A stretch of DNA of 64,000 nt, taken from the NCBI GenBank assembly GCA_964519895.1, contig CAZFLE010000019.1:1-64000 (forward strand). Direction: 5' to 3'. The notes below the pieces were generated by a model, which ran no database searches, was not told the DNA's origin, and saw only the letters and a program-made list of their open reading frames with translations. The position numbers and the translations under genes were made by a program. This document shows positions 48,362-57,205 of the stretch, in pieces (position 1 is the first letter of the stretch; every line of letters starts with the position of its first letter). Source of the stretch: CAYFPX01 sp964519895 (GTDB lineage: Bacteria > Myxococcota_A > UBA796 > CAJQPC01).

Positions 48362-49849
48362 TCAAGGTCCGCGATCCTCGAAGACCAGGTGCGGCAGGTA
48401 GGTCAGCACGTCATCGATCTGCTGGTCCATGTCGTCCCACAGAGCGATCACGTCGGCGTCCTTGGCGTCGTAGAGGTCGGTCAGCTCGAGGGGATCCGTG
48501 GCGGCGTCGTAGAAGGCCTTGCGCCCGTCCGACGCGTAGAGGAGCACCTTGTCCGAGCGGGTCACCATGAGGCGGGCCGAGCTGGTGCTCTGGTAGCGGA
48601 AGGCCGTGCGCAGGCGGTCGTCGGCGATGTTCGCCAGGCCGAGCCCGGTCGTGGACGCCTGCTGGGGGATCTGCAACAGGTTGAACACCGTGGGCCACAG
48701 GTCCTGGTGCATGGCCGGCATCGGCAGAGGCCCGGACTCGATGCCCGGCGCCCAGAAGGCGGCCAGGGCCCGGTTCTCCTCCTGGTAGAGCGCCTGGCTG
48801 TGGCCGATGCGGTTGTGCTCGTAGTGCTGCTCGCCGTGGTCCGTCCAGAACATCACGAGGGTGTCCTCCAGCGCGCCCAAGGCATCGAGCTGGTCCCACA
48901 GGGTGCCGAGCCACTCGTCCAGGAAGCGCAAGTCGGCCAGGTAGAACATCTCGATGTGGGCCACCAGCAGGTCGCGCTCCTCCTGGGACATGCCAGCGTA
49001 GTCCCGCTGGGCCTGCCCGTAGTCCTCGGCCGACGTGAGGTCGTAGGGGATGGGCGCCAGGTCCTCGTGGCCCTTCCGGTAGGACTCCGGTGCCGAAAAA
49101 GGCGTGTGGGGGTCCATGAAGTGGAGCTGGAGCATCCAGGGGCTCTCCGGCGTCTCCATGAGCCGCTCGACCTGTTCCACTCCCTGCTCGACCACCCAGT
49201 CCGCGTCCGGGAAGTCCGCCGCATTGCCCCAGTCGTCGTACACGATGGTCTGAAAGCCCCCGCCGGTGACCACGCCGGGATCGGTGGTCAAGAAGGGACT
49301 CCCGGTGACCACCGCCGTCTGGTAGCCGGCCTCCTGGAGCCACAGGGGCACCCCCGGGAGCTCCTCGGGCGGCGCTTCGGCCGCGGGGTCGGACGTGACC
49401 GGCTCGAACCCCAGCTCCACGGTCGACTGCCCGGAGAACAGGCACAGGAGGCTGGAGTAGGTCCAGTTCGAGCAACCCCGCAGATCGGTGAGCACGGCCG
49501 ACTTGCGCAGCCGACCATCCAGGAACGGGGTCGTGTCCGTCTGGGCGAAGAAGCCGATGCGGTCCAGCCGCAAGGTGTCGATGCTGATGACCAGCAGGTT
49601 CTGGGGCACCGGGCCCGAGAAGCGCAGGGCACTGGGCCAGGGCCCGGCGGGTTGGTCTGTGTCGGGGGGCGGGCGGGTGTCGGTGTCGCCCGTCGGGGGC
49701 GGGTCGCTGTCGTCGGTCGTTGTGGGCGGCCCCGGCAGATCCGAGTCCGGCGCCGTGTCCACGGGACAGGGCTCGTCGTCGGGCGGGCGACAACCGCCCA
49801 GGGCCAGCAGTCCCGACACGAACATCACCACCCAGCCGCCCGTGCGCAT
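48362..49849 (-). CDS. Sulfatase-like lipoprotein without the canonical CxPSR motif
   Basis: About 495 residues with a lipobox (G-L-L-A-L-G-G-C) and a long Asp/Thr/Pro linker. The alkaline-phosphatase/sulfatase fold follows: V-I-S-I-D-T-L-R-L-D-R at the metal site, then later W-T-D-H-G-E-Q and G-H-S-Q-A-L-Y. Where sulfatases have C/S-x-P-S-R, this protein reads G-C-S-N-W-T-Y-S-S-L-L-C-L-F-S-G, so formylglycine formation by the standard rule is not expected. It may use Cys, Ser or Thr directly, or be a phosphoethanolamine-transferase-like relative. The ATG at 49849 has GGAGG upstream. Confidence 0.85.
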   Translation of the reverse strand: MRTGGWVVMFVSGLLALGGCRPPDDEPCPVDTAPDSDLPGPPTTTDDSDPPPTGDTDTRPPPDTDQPAGPWPSALRFSGPVPQNLLVISIDTLRLDRIGFFAQTDTTPFLDGRLRKSAVLTDLRGCSNWTYSSLLCLFSGQSTVELGFEPVTSDPAAEAPPEELPGVPLWLQEAGYQTAVVTGSPFLTTDPGVVTGGGFQTIVYDDWGNAADFPDADWVVEQGVEQVERLMETPESPWMLQLHFMDPHTPFSAPESYRKGHEDLAPIPYDLTSAEDYGQAQRDYAGMSQEERDLLVAHIEMFYLADLRFLDEWLGTLWDQLDALGALEDTLVMFWTDHGEQHYEHNRIGHSQALYQEENRALAAFWAPGIESGPLPMPAMHQDLWPTVFNLLQIPQQASTTGLGLANIADDRLRTAFRYQSTSSARLMVTRSDKVLLYASDGRKAFYDAATDPLELTDLYDAKDADVIALWDDMDQQIDDVLTYLPHLVFEDRGP

Positions 49850-50083
49850 CTCGTCCTCCAGAGTCGTGCCGTCCCTCGGATGCAAGGGCCGTGTCACGGG
49901 CTGGATCCGCCCACCGAGCCAAGCTGTCCATGGGTCGTGCATCTGGCCAGGATGCTGGCCGTCCCCCCAGGACGAATTTCTCGCGTCACCGACTCGTCAC
50001 TTGCACACCCCGAATCGATCCGTAAGGGTGTGTGGGTCCGGGCCGAGCCCGGATCCCCCAGTCACCCCAACCGGAGAGGTCAC

Positions 50084-50179
50084 ATGAGCTGCATCACCCT
50101 GCGCCTGTTCACCGACTCCGGTCACGGTCCAGCCAATGTCTGGACCCAACTCGGGATGACTGCGAAGCCCCGCTCCTAG
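50084..50179 (+). CDS. Possible 31-residue leader peptide upstream of the MATE gene
   Basis: A short open frame with a good Shine-Dalgarno (GGAGAGG, four bases before the ATG) and a compact, mixed composition (one Cys, two Arg, Trp near residue 20, ending K-P-R-S). It ends 125 bases before the MATE start. The gap can form a CAGCCGC/GCGGCTG stem (50180-50228). The arrangement fits translation-attenuation leaders of exporter genes, but no codon-specific stall signal is obvious, so it could also be chance. Confidence 0.35.
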   Translation: MSCITLRLFTDSGHGPANVWTQLGMTAKPRS

Positions 50180-50304
50180 CAGCCGCTTCCCTCGCCCCGA
50201 GAGACCGGGTCGCCTGACCAGGCGGCTGGCTGATCTCGCCTCTGGGATGCCTTGGTCCTGCCAGGTGTCTCGTCTCCCCTCCACCTTCCCTCGGGAGGTG
50301 CGTC

Positions 50305-51669
50305 GTGTCGCGCGACGTGAATGCATTGCCGAACCACGTGGGACCCCGACAGGTGATCGACATCGCCTGGCCGGTCATGGTCTCGATGCTCTCGTACACG
50401 GCCATGAGCCTGGTCGACACCCTGTACGTGGGGCGCCTCGGGACCGAAGCCCTGGCCGCCGTGGGCTTGGCGATCCCCGTCATGCTGCTCCTGGTCTTCT
50501 TCGGCCAGGGGGTGCTGCGGGCCGTCAAGGTCACGGTCGCCCAGGCGACCGGTGCCCAGGACCACACCACGGCGCAAGCCGCGGCGTGGCAGGGCCTGTG
50601 GGCGGCCGTGGGTCTGACCCTGATGGTCTACGCGATGGTGCCTCTGCTGCCGCCGCTGATGACCTTCATGGGCGCAGGCCTGGCCGTCACGGACCTGGCC
50701 GTCGCCTACGGTGCGGTGCGCATGCTCGGCACGCCGGGTCGCTACGGCTACCAGGCGCTCTCGGGGTGGTTCCAGGGCCGCGGGGACACCCGCACGCCGA
50801 TGGTCGCGATGGTGCTCGCCAACGTGTTCAACATCGTGCTGGATCCGATCCTGATCTTCGGATGGGGACCGGTGCCTGCGATGGGCGTGACCGGTGCTGC
50901 CCTGGCCACGAACCTGGGAGAGCTGCTCGGAACGGGCTTCCTGCTCTGGCGCATGTTCCCTCTGGTCCGCGGCGTCTCGCGCCGGCCCGACCGGGCGATC
51001 CTGGACCGCATCCGCACCCTGGGTGTGCCCCTGGGCATCCAGGGGGTCACCGACGTGCTCGCCTTCACGATCTTCGCCGCCATCCTGGCGCGGGTCGGGG
51101 AGGACCACATGGCGGCCCACGTGATCGTGGTGCGCATCATCATGGTGAGCTTCCTGCCCGGACACGCGCTGTCCGAAGCGGCGGGGGTCCTGGTGGGCCA
51201 GGCGGTCGGTGCGAACCGGCCCCAGGTCGCGCGGGTGGCCCTGCGGTGGTCGCTGATCATCGGGATCGCCTTCATGGCTCTGATGGGGGTGGTCTTCTGG
51301 CTCACCCCCGGCCCCCTGGTCGACGCGTTCGGCGTGTCGCCCCAGGTTCGCGTCATCGCCCTGGACTTGATGCTGCTCGCAGCGTTCTTCCAGGTCTTCG
51401 ATGCGGTGGCCATGATCGGCTACGGCGCCCTCTCGGGGGCCGGGGACACCCGGTTCGTGATGCGGGCCTCCCTGTTCGTGAGCTGGGGCGTCAAGGTGCC
51501 CCTGGTCTGGCTGTTCGCCGGTCCGCTGGCCCTGGGTGCTCCTGGCGCCTGGGGGGCCATGACCCTGGAGATCATCGTGTTGGCCGCGCTGGTGTGGCAC
51601 CGGACCCGAGGCACGGCGTGGCTCTCACGCTGTGGCGAGGCCCAGGAGCTGGCGAGCGCCGCCAAGTGA
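50305..51669 (+). CDS. MATE-family multidrug/Na+-driven efflux protein
   Basis: 454 residues with twelve hydrophobic segments in two similar halves, as in MatE/NorM exporters. Characteristic loops include V-D-T-L-Y-V-G-R-L-G-T-E-A-L-A-A-V-G and G-W-F-Q-G-R-G-D-T-R-T-P-M near 150, and the matching G-Y-G-A-L-S-G-A-G-D-T-R-F in the second half. These proteins expel cationic drugs or metabolites using H+/Na+ gradients. The GTG at 50305 has GGGAGG upstream. It is monocistronic, with a terminator-like hairpin 7 bases after the stop. Confidence 0.95.
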   Translation: MSRDVNALPNHVGPRQVIDIAWPVMVSMLSYTAMSLVDTLYVGRLGTEALAAVGLAIPVMLLLVFFGQGVLRAVKVTVAQATGAQDHTTAQAAAWQGLWAAVGLTLMVYAMVPLLPPLMTFMGAGLAVTDLAVAYGAVRMLGTPGRYGYQALSGWFQGRGDTRTPMVAMVLANVFNIVLDPILIFGWGPVPAMGVTGAALATNLGELLGTGFLLWRMFPLVRGVSRRPDRAILDRIRTLGVPLGIQGVTDVLAFTIFAAILARVGEDHMAAHVIVVRIIMVSFLPGHALSEAAGVLVGQAVGANRPQVARVALRWSLIIGIAFMALMGVVFWLTPGPLVDAFGVSPQVRVIALDLMLLAAFFQVFDAVAMIGYGALSGAGDTRFVMRASLFVSWGVKVPLVWLFAGPLALGAPGAWGAMTLEIIVLAALVWHRTRGTAWLSRCGEAQELASAAK

Positions 51670-51675
51670 TGACGT

Positions 51676-51712
51676 GGGAGCCGGGGTCCCGAGAGGGGCC
51701 TCGGCTTCCTTT
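51676..51712 (+). terminator. Terminator-like hairpin after the MATE gene
   Basis: GGGAGCCGGGG (51676-51686) pairs with CCTCGGCTTCC (51699-51709), with two G-U pairs, then TTT. It overlaps the start of the repeat remnant. Confidence 0.5.
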
Positions 51713-51754
51713 GATCGTCGGATCATGTCAACTTCGATGACCCGGCCGATCAGA
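51711..51754. repeat. Internally deleted remnant of the type 2 element
   Basis: The left-arm start TTGATCGTCGGATCAT is followed at once by the complete right arm (51727-51754, GTCAACTTCGATGACCCG...GATCAGA), which matches the right end of the full copy at 46809-46835 at all but one position. The ~130-bp middle is missing. On the minus strand the right arm supplies the TGA stop of the adjacent FG-GAP gene. Confidence 0.65.
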
Positions 51755-53687
51755 GGCCTTCGCCGTAGATCAGGTACGCGGTGTGGGCGTAGTACTCGCT
51801 GCCGAGCAGGATGTCGTCGAGGCCGTCGCCGTTGGCGTCCCGCCCGGTGATGGCCATCCGTCCCAGCCGCGCGCCCTCGGGGCCGGTGAGGGCGCCGATG
51901 GTGCCCGACGCCACGTCGGTCTCCAGGTCCACGTTGGCCGTGAGCGGCCCGTAGACCACCCACAGTCCACCGGCGTAGTCTTGGTGGTACTCGTCGCCCA
52001 GGATCAGGTCCTCTCGGCCGTCTCCGTCCAGGTCCCCGGTGCTGAGGTGCGTGCCCGGGTGGTACGGGTACGTCGATGCGTAGATGCTGTAGTCCCGGCC
52101 GCCGGAGTCGACCTGGCCGCTCCAGCTGGCGGAGCCGCTGAAGACCAGGGTCCGGCCGGCGTCGGCTTCGCCGATCACCAGGTCGCCATAGCCATCGTCG
52201 TCCAGGTCGGTGGCCACGGTCACTGCGTCGGCGGTGTCGTCGTGGCCCTGGCCCTCCATGATCCAGTCGGCGTCGCTGGCGATGGTCGGCGACGTCGGCA
52301 GGGGAGCCACGAAGAGGTAGGCGCGGCCCTTGTAGTTGTCGTAGTTCTTCGATCCCATGACCAGGTCCGGCACGCCGTCGCCGTCCACGTCGCCGGCGTC
52401 GACCCCGTCCTGGCCACTGCCCGCGCCGCCGAGCCAGGCGCTGGCGGACTCGCCGTAGAACTCGTGGGAGGAGACGTCGACGAGCTCGCTGCCACCGCTG
52501 TAGCGGGTCCCCCCCAGGACCACGTGCACGCCGCCGCTGTAGCTGGGGTCCTGGCGGGCGCTGCCGGTCTGGCTGGTGACGATCATGTCGTCGGCACCGT
52601 CGCCGTCGAAGTCCGCGTAGTCCAGGTTCGTGCCCGCGTTGGCGTACTCGGTGAACATCGCGTCGGCGCTGGCCTCGACGGCACCGCTGGCCGTCACAGG
52701 GCCGTAGTAGAGGTAGGCCTGGTCTTCGTACCCGACGCTGCCGGCGGGCGCGCCGATCATCAGGTCGGCCACGCCGTCCCCGTCGAAGTCGCCGCCGCCG
52801 GAGACCGCAGATCCCGCGCTGGTGCCCCGCACGTCGCCGGTGAGCGTGACGTCGGCCTGGGTCATCAGGTCCACGTCGCCGGTCACGCCGCCGTAGACGA
52901 TCCAGGCGATGCCCTCGTTGCGGTCCGGGTTGTCGAACTGCGGGTCGCCCAGCAAGAAGTCCTCGACCCCGTCGCCGTTCTGGTCGCCGGCAAAGGACAT
53001 CGCGACGCCGGTGTAGCCGCCCTCGGGACCGATGAAGCGGACCGCGGCCTTGTCCTCGACCAGGGCGTCGCCGTACAGCCCGCAGCCATTGGCCGTGCCG
53101 TCGCAGTCGTTGTCCCAGCCGTCGCCGCAGATCTCCGTCGCCCTGGGGTTCACGCTCGCTTCGCTGTCGTCGCAGTCGTCGGTGTTGTCCGGGGTGTCGG
53201 CCGGCTCGTCGCAGGCCAGCACGGGGCCCTCGTGGTCTCCGTAGCCGTCGCCGTCGGCGTCCACCGGCCACTCGCCCTGGGTGCTGCTGTCCACGGAGGC
53301 GTCGCCGTCGTCGACGGTGCCATCGCAGTCCTCGTCGGTGTCGAGGTCGTCGCAGACCTCGGCGGCGCCGGGGTGGATGGCCGCGTCGCCGTCGTCGCAG
53401 TCCCCGCCCACGTCGGACAGGCCGTCCCCGCCCTCGCAGGCCTGGGTCTCGGTGGCATCGTCGCCGTAGCCGTCGTCGTCGTCGTCGTCGTACCAGGCGC
53501 TGGGGCCGCCGACCTCGGGATCGTCGTCGTCGCAGTCCTGGTCGGACGTCACGCCGTCGTCGTCGGCATCGACCACACCGGTGTCGTCGGTCGCTGCGCT
53601 GCCGGTGTCCGCGGTCGGGCCGGAGTCGGTGGCCGTGTCCTTGTCGTCACAGGCGGTCATCAGGGCGAGGAGGACGAGGGTCTGCAT
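51750..53687 (-). CDS. FG-GAP/MopE-type metal-binding lipoprotein
   Basis: 645 residues with a lipobox (L-L-A-L-M-T-A-C-D-D). An extremely Asp-rich stretch (~25-190) follows, made of repeats like D-A-D-D-D-G-x-x-x-D-x-D-C-D-D and E-I-C-G-D-G-W-D-N-D-C-D-G, the MopE-type metal-binding motifs often found in myxobacterial proteins. Then come seven or so FG-GAP/integrin-alpha-like repeats (F-D-G-D-G-V-A-D-L-M-I-G-A-P; V-D-G-D-G-V-P-D-L-V-M-G-S; L-D-G-D-G-R-E-D-L-I-L-G-D), each a calcium-binding blade of a propeller. It is likely a surface protein with many Ca2+ sites. The architecture matches the protein at 54.5-57.2 kb. The stop codon lies in the repeat remnant. Confidence 0.9.
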   Translation of the reverse strand: MQTLVLLALMTACDDKDTATDSGPTADTGSAATDDTGVVDADDDGVTSDQDCDDDDPEVGGPSAWYDDDDDDGYGDDATETQACEGGDGLSDVGGDCDDGDAAIHPGAAEVCDDLDTDEDCDGTVDDGDASVDSSTQGEWPVDADGDGYGDHEGPVLACDEPADTPDNTDDCDDSEASVNPRATEICGDGWDNDCDGTANGCGLYGDALVEDKAAVRFIGPEGGYTGVAMSFAGDQNGDGVEDFLLGDPQFDNPDRNEGIAWIVYGGVTGDVDLMTQADVTLTGDVRGTSAGSAVSGGGDFDGDGVADLMIGAPAGSVGYEDQAYLYYGPVTASGAVEASADAMFTEYANAGTNLDYADFDGDGADDMIVTSQTGSARQDPSYSGGVHVVLGGTRYSGGSELVDVSSHEFYGESASAWLGGAGSGQDGVDAGDVDGDGVPDLVMGSKNYDNYKGRAYLFVAPLPTSPTIASDADWIMEGQGHDDTADAVTVATDLDDDGYGDLVIGEADAGRTLVFSGSASWSGQVDSGGRDYSIYASTYPYHPGTHLSTGDLDGDGREDLILGDEYHQDYAGGLWVVYGPLTANVDLETDVASGTIGALTGPEGARLGRMAITGRDANGDGLDDILLGSEYYAHTAYLIYGEGL

Positions 53688-53810
53688 GGCGGCCACCGGG
53701 GAAGGACGGTGAATCCAGGCTATCCAGGCGGCTCGATCCCGGCCTGCGACGCCCGCTTCTCCGCCGACACCCAGGTGGACACAGGCCCTGCCGACGCGTA
53801 GAACCGACCC

Positions 53811-54344
53811 ATGCGGGACGGCCCCATCCGACGAATCGTGAAGGGGATCGTCCTGGGCATCTGGACCCTGGAGCTCAGACTCCGGCGCGGCCTCCGCCGG
53901 CTCCGGGGCGGACCCAGACACCGCCTGGCCGGCGCCTGCGAGGGCTGCGCCCGGTGCTGCGAGGAGCCGAGCATCCAGGTCGACCGCCTGACCTGGTACC
54001 TGCCCACCGTGCGGTGGGCCTTCCTGACCTGGCAGCGCGTGCTGAACGGCTTCGTGCTGGTTCGGGCTGACCGGGAGACCCGGACCTTTGGCTTCTCCTG
54101 CACCCACTTCGACCGGACCACCCGCCGCTGCGACAGCTACAGCAGTCGTCCGGGGCTGTGCCGGGACTACCCGCGGGCCCTGCTCGACCAGGCCTGGCCC
54201 CAGCTGTTCCCGGAGTGCGGCTTCCGGCCGGTCCTTCGCGACGGCAGCGGCATGTCCCAGGCCCTGGAGCGGACCGACCTGGGGCCGGAGCAGCTGACCG
54301 AGCTGAGGCGACGGCTCCACCTGGACGACGAGGATCCGGACTGA
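53811..54344 (+). CDS. YkgJ-family cysteine-cluster (zinc/iron-chelating) protein
   Basis: 177 residues with the family's Cys pattern: C-E-G-C-A-R-C-C near residue 45, S-C-T-H-F-D near 97, then R-R-C-D-S-Y-S-S-R-P-G-L-C-R-D-Y-P-R, which binds metal. The N-terminus is basic (R-R-I-V-K, L-R-R-G-L-R-R-L-R). Members of this family are of unknown exact role. It sits between two FG-GAP proteins on the other strand, and repeat copy C begins eight bases after its stop. Confidence 0.88.
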   Translation: MRDGPIRRIVKGIVLGIWTLELRLRRGLRRLRGGPRHRLAGACEGCARCCEEPSIQVDRLTWYLPTVRWAFLTWQRVLNGFVLVRADRETRTFGFSCTHFDRTTRRCDSYSSRPGLCRDYPRALLDQAWPQLFPECGFRPVLRDGSGMSQALERTDLGPEQLTELRRRLHLDDEDPD

Positions 54345-54351
54345 GCACTGC

Positions 54352-54514
54352 CTAGTCCCCTGTCTCAGAATTTCGTGAGGTGATCGCGCAGCCATCGCCG
54401 TGGCTGGTGGTCTGCTCGAGCGGCCGGTGTGGCCGAGTCACATCAAGGCGAGAGCGGGCCGCCAGGCGCGGCGAGGGCAAGTGAGCGCCCACGAACTTCT
54501 GAGACAGGGGACTA
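54352..54514. repeat. Structured inverted-repeat element, copy C
   Basis: A 163-bp third member of the family at fliG/fliH/fliI, between the convergent YkgJ and FG-GAP genes. The apex (CGGCCGGTGTGGCC, then GAGTCACATCAA) is identical to copies A and B while the arms have diverged. Both arms changed together: GTCGCAG becomes GTCTCAG on the left and CTGCGAC becomes CTGAGAC on the right, so the pair is G-C in A/B and T-A here. The minus-strand end supplies the TAG of the FG-GAP gene. Confidence 0.88.
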
Positions 54515-57205
54515 CAGCCCGCTGCCCCAGAACACCGACACCGTGCCCGCGTCGCCGGAGCCCTCGTCGGCGTGGTCGGCACCGATCAACAGGTCCCCGA
54601 AGCCGTCCCCGTCCAGGTCCAGGTCGCCCAACAGCGCCCCACCGGACTCGTCGTCCTCTTCCAGGCCCTCAAAGGCAGCCTGGGCGTCGTCGACGTCCAG
54701 GGTCCCGCTGAGGGGACCGTAGAAGATCCAGGTCATGCCGGCATCGGCCTCGACCCCGGTGGCCAGCGGTCCGCCGATGGCCAGATCGCCGAACCCGTCG
54801 CCGTCGACGTCCCCGAGCGCGGCCACCGCGGCACCCACCGCCTGGTCCGTGGACGCCCCCAGGATCCGGGTCGGCAGCGACGTGAGGCTGGTGGTCGCGC
54901 TCGCTGGACCGGGGATGATCGTCACGGCCCCGGCATCGGTGCCAGCGTCGTCGTCGGCCGGCGCCCCGACGATCAGGTCGCTGCGGCCGTCTCCGTCCAC
55001 GTCGCCGCAGTCGATGGCGGCGCCAGCAGAGTGTCCGGCGATGCCGGAGTAGACGCCGTCGGCGTCGTCGGCGTCGACCTGTCCCGTCACGGGCTGCAGG
55101 AACACCCAGATCCGACCGGTGTGGCTGGTGGCCTGCACCCCCGAGATCACCAGGTCCCCCTGTCCATCTCCGTTGAGATCGTCCTCGCCGTGCAGGGCAG
55201 CCAACTCCAGCGTGCCCGAGCCGGGCTCGTGGATCAGGGCGTCGTAGTCCTCGAGCGCCACCGCGCCGCTGAGGGGCCCCAGGTGCAGGTACACGATGAA
55301 CCCAGTGCTCATGGGGACCGACGCGGACACCACCTCGTCCAGCCCGTCCCCGTCCTGGTCGCCGAGGAGGGCGACCGCAGCGCCGAGCCGTTCCAGGGAC
55401 CCCCCGTCGATGACCCCAGAGGCTGCTCCTCGGGCCGTGTCGCTTCCGGCCGCCAGCGCCGTGACCAGGTACACCGCGCCGTCGTCATAGCCGTAGCCCG
55501 GGGCCCCGATCAACAGGTCGGCCAGCCCGTCCCCGTCGACGTCACCACCGCCGGCCAGGGCCCGTCCGACGTGTTCGTCGGTGGTGCCCCCGGCGAGCAC
55601 GGCCTGGCTGTCCGAGCTCAGGTCGTGGCTCGGCCCGCTGGGATCCACCACGACGTAGGCCGCGCCCCGATCGGTGCTGTCCCCGTTGTAGCTCCACGCC
55701 CCCACGGCGATGGCGGTGCGCCCAGTCCCGTCGATGTCGCCGATCCGCGCCAGCACCCCACCGGACTGGTCCCCCGCGTCGTGGCCGACCATCGTCACGT
55801 CGGCTGCGTCGACGGCCAGCAGCGTGCTCCAGGCACAGCCCAGGCCGGTGCCGTCGCAGTCCTGGTCGATGCCGTCCTCGCAGATCTCGGTGGCGGCCGG
55901 GTTCGTGCTGGGGTCGGAGTCGTCGCAGTCGGTGTCGTCGCTCACGCGGCCGGACGGCTCGGTGCAGCTGGGGGTGCCGTCCCAAGGATCGCCGAAGCCG
56001 TCGGCGTCGGCGTCCAGGAACCAGTCCGGCGCGTCGTCGGCCCCGTCCTCGTCCACGGTGCCGTCGCAGTCGCGGTCCACCCCGTCGCACAGCTCCGCCG
56101 CCGCGGTCGACACGGTCGCATCCCCGTCGTCGCAGTCGGGGCCAGTCGCACCGTCGCGGTCGGGCCAGGCGCTGGACCGCTCGCCGTCCCGATCGGCGTC
56201 GAAGTCGTCGTCGGTCGTGCAGTCCGCGTCGACCCCGTCGTACCAGGCATCCACGGCCCCGGGCCAGACCTCGTCAGCGGTGGGCTGGGCCAGGCCATTG
56301 AGCGCCTGGTGCTCGGGGAGCGACGACGCCGGGTCGTCCCAGCAGTCGTCCAGGGCCAGGCTGCGGTGGGCCGTGGCGTGGAGCGCCTCCCAGTCGGGAC
56401 ACAGCGCCGGGTACCCGGCGGCCAGGAAGCCATCTCGGTCGGCGTCGCCGTCGTTGGCGTCGCAGTCCTGGTCGATGCAGTCATAGGGCGGGTCGGTCAC
56501 GTCGGACACCGGCACGAGCTCCGGATCGGTGTCGTCGCACTCCTGGGCGGCCATCCAGCCGTCGCGGTCGCAGTCGGCGTCGCTGTCCCAGCCGTCGCCG
56601 ATCGGGTTGTCGGTCGCCGGCTGGCGGGTGTCGCAGTCCTGGTTCAGCCCGTCGTAGCAGGTGTCCTGGTCCGGCGGCACGTCGGGGTGGATGTCGGCCG
56701 GCGCCAGCTCGGTGCTGTCCAGGCCTGCCTGATCCAAGGCCGCCGTCAGGTCTTCGGGGTTGTCGACACAGTCCAATCCCACGGTGCCATCCCGCTGGGG
56801 CCACCGGTCGCTGTCGTGCAGGTCCCGGTCCACGTCGAAGTCCGACCGGCCGTTGCAGTCCTGATCGACCCCGTCGTACCAGGTGTCGGGGGCCCCGGGG
56901 TGCACCTCTGATGCCGACGGCTGCGTCCACTCTGGGGACACGACCGCGAAGTCGTCGGGCACCGTGCCCGGGTCGTCCCAGCAGTCGATCCCACCCACGT
57001 GGTCGGCGTCGGCGCCGTCGCCGTCCTGGTCGGCGTCGTTGCCGTCGCAGTCCTGGTCCACGCCGTCGTACCAGATCTCGGTGGCACCGGTGTAGACCCC
57101 GGGGTCCAGAGGTGCGCAGTCCCCGTCCTCCTCCAGGACACCGTCACCGTCCAGGTCCTGGGGCACCAGGCTGAGACAGGCCAGGCCCAGGGTCAGAGCG
57201 ATCAC
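54512..57205 (-). CDS. FG-GAP/MopE-type metal-binding surface protein
   Basis: 897 residues from the GTG at 57205, with a signal-like hydrophobic start (V-I-A-L-T-L-G-L-A-C-L-S-L-V-P). At least eight Asp-rich MopE motifs follow (D-G-V-D-Q-D-C-D-G, D-x-D-C-D-D-x-D-P, E-L-C-D-G-V-D-R-D-C-D-G-T-V-D-E). From ~460 come FG-GAP blades (V-D-G-D-G-L-A-D-L-L-I-G-A-P; D-Q-D-G-D-G-L-D-E-V-V; L-D-G-D-G-F-G-D-L-L-I-G). It is a large Ca2+-rich secreted protein. The GTG overlaps the caspase stop (GTGA), so it closes a five-gene operon, and repeat copy C lies on its stop. Confidence 0.9.
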   Translation of the reverse strand: MIALTLGLACLSLVPQDLDGDGVLEEDGDCAPLDPGVYTGATEIWYDGVDQDCDGNDADQDGDGADADHVGGIDCWDDPGTVPDDFAVVSPEWTQPSASEVHPGAPDTWYDGVDQDCNGRSDFDVDRDLHDSDRWPQRDGTVGLDCVDNPEDLTAALDQAGLDSTELAPADIHPDVPPDQDTCYDGLNQDCDTRQPATDNPIGDGWDSDADCDRDGWMAAQECDDTDPELVPVSDVTDPPYDCIDQDCDANDGDADRDGFLAAGYPALCPDWEALHATAHRSLALDDCWDDPASSLPEHQALNGLAQPTADEVWPGAVDAWYDGVDADCTTDDDFDADRDGERSSAWPDRDGATGPDCDDGDATVSTAAAELCDGVDRDCDGTVDEDGADDAPDWFLDADADGFGDPWDGTPSCTEPSGRVSDDTDCDDSDPSTNPAATEICEDGIDQDCDGTGLGCAWSTLLAVDAADVTMVGHDAGDQSGGVLARIGDIDGTGRTAIAVGAWSYNGDSTDRGAAYVVVDPSGPSHDLSSDSQAVLAGGTTDEHVGRALAGGGDVDGDGLADLLIGAPGYGYDDGAVYLVTALAAGSDTARGAASGVIDGGSLERLGAAVALLGDQDGDGLDEVVSASVPMSTGFIVYLHLGPLSGAVALEDYDALIHEPGSGTLELAALHGEDDLNGDGQGDLVISGVQATSHTGRIWVFLQPVTGQVDADDADGVYSGIAGHSAGAAIDCGDVDGDGRSDLIVGAPADDDAGTDAGAVTIIPGPASATTSLTSLPTRILGASTDQAVGAAVAALGDVDGDGFGDLAIGGPLATGVEADAGMTWIFYGPLSGTLDVDDAQAAFEGLEEDDESGGALLGDLDLDGDGFGDLLIGADHADEGSGDAGTVSVFWGSGL

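Noticed and set aside
53451..53560. CGTCGT-type triplet runs as a microsatellite or CRISPR-like array
   Set aside because: They are Asp codons of the MopE motifs on the minus strand. No spacers and no regular unit length.
51783..53801. 672-codon Val-rich plus-strand frame
   Set aside because: Mirror image of the Asp-rich FG-GAP protein; GTC repeats are the complement of GAC.
54572..56911. 779-codon plus-strand frame opposite the FG-GAP protein
   Set aside because: Composition is simply the complement of Asp-codon repeats (Val/Ala/Gly runs).
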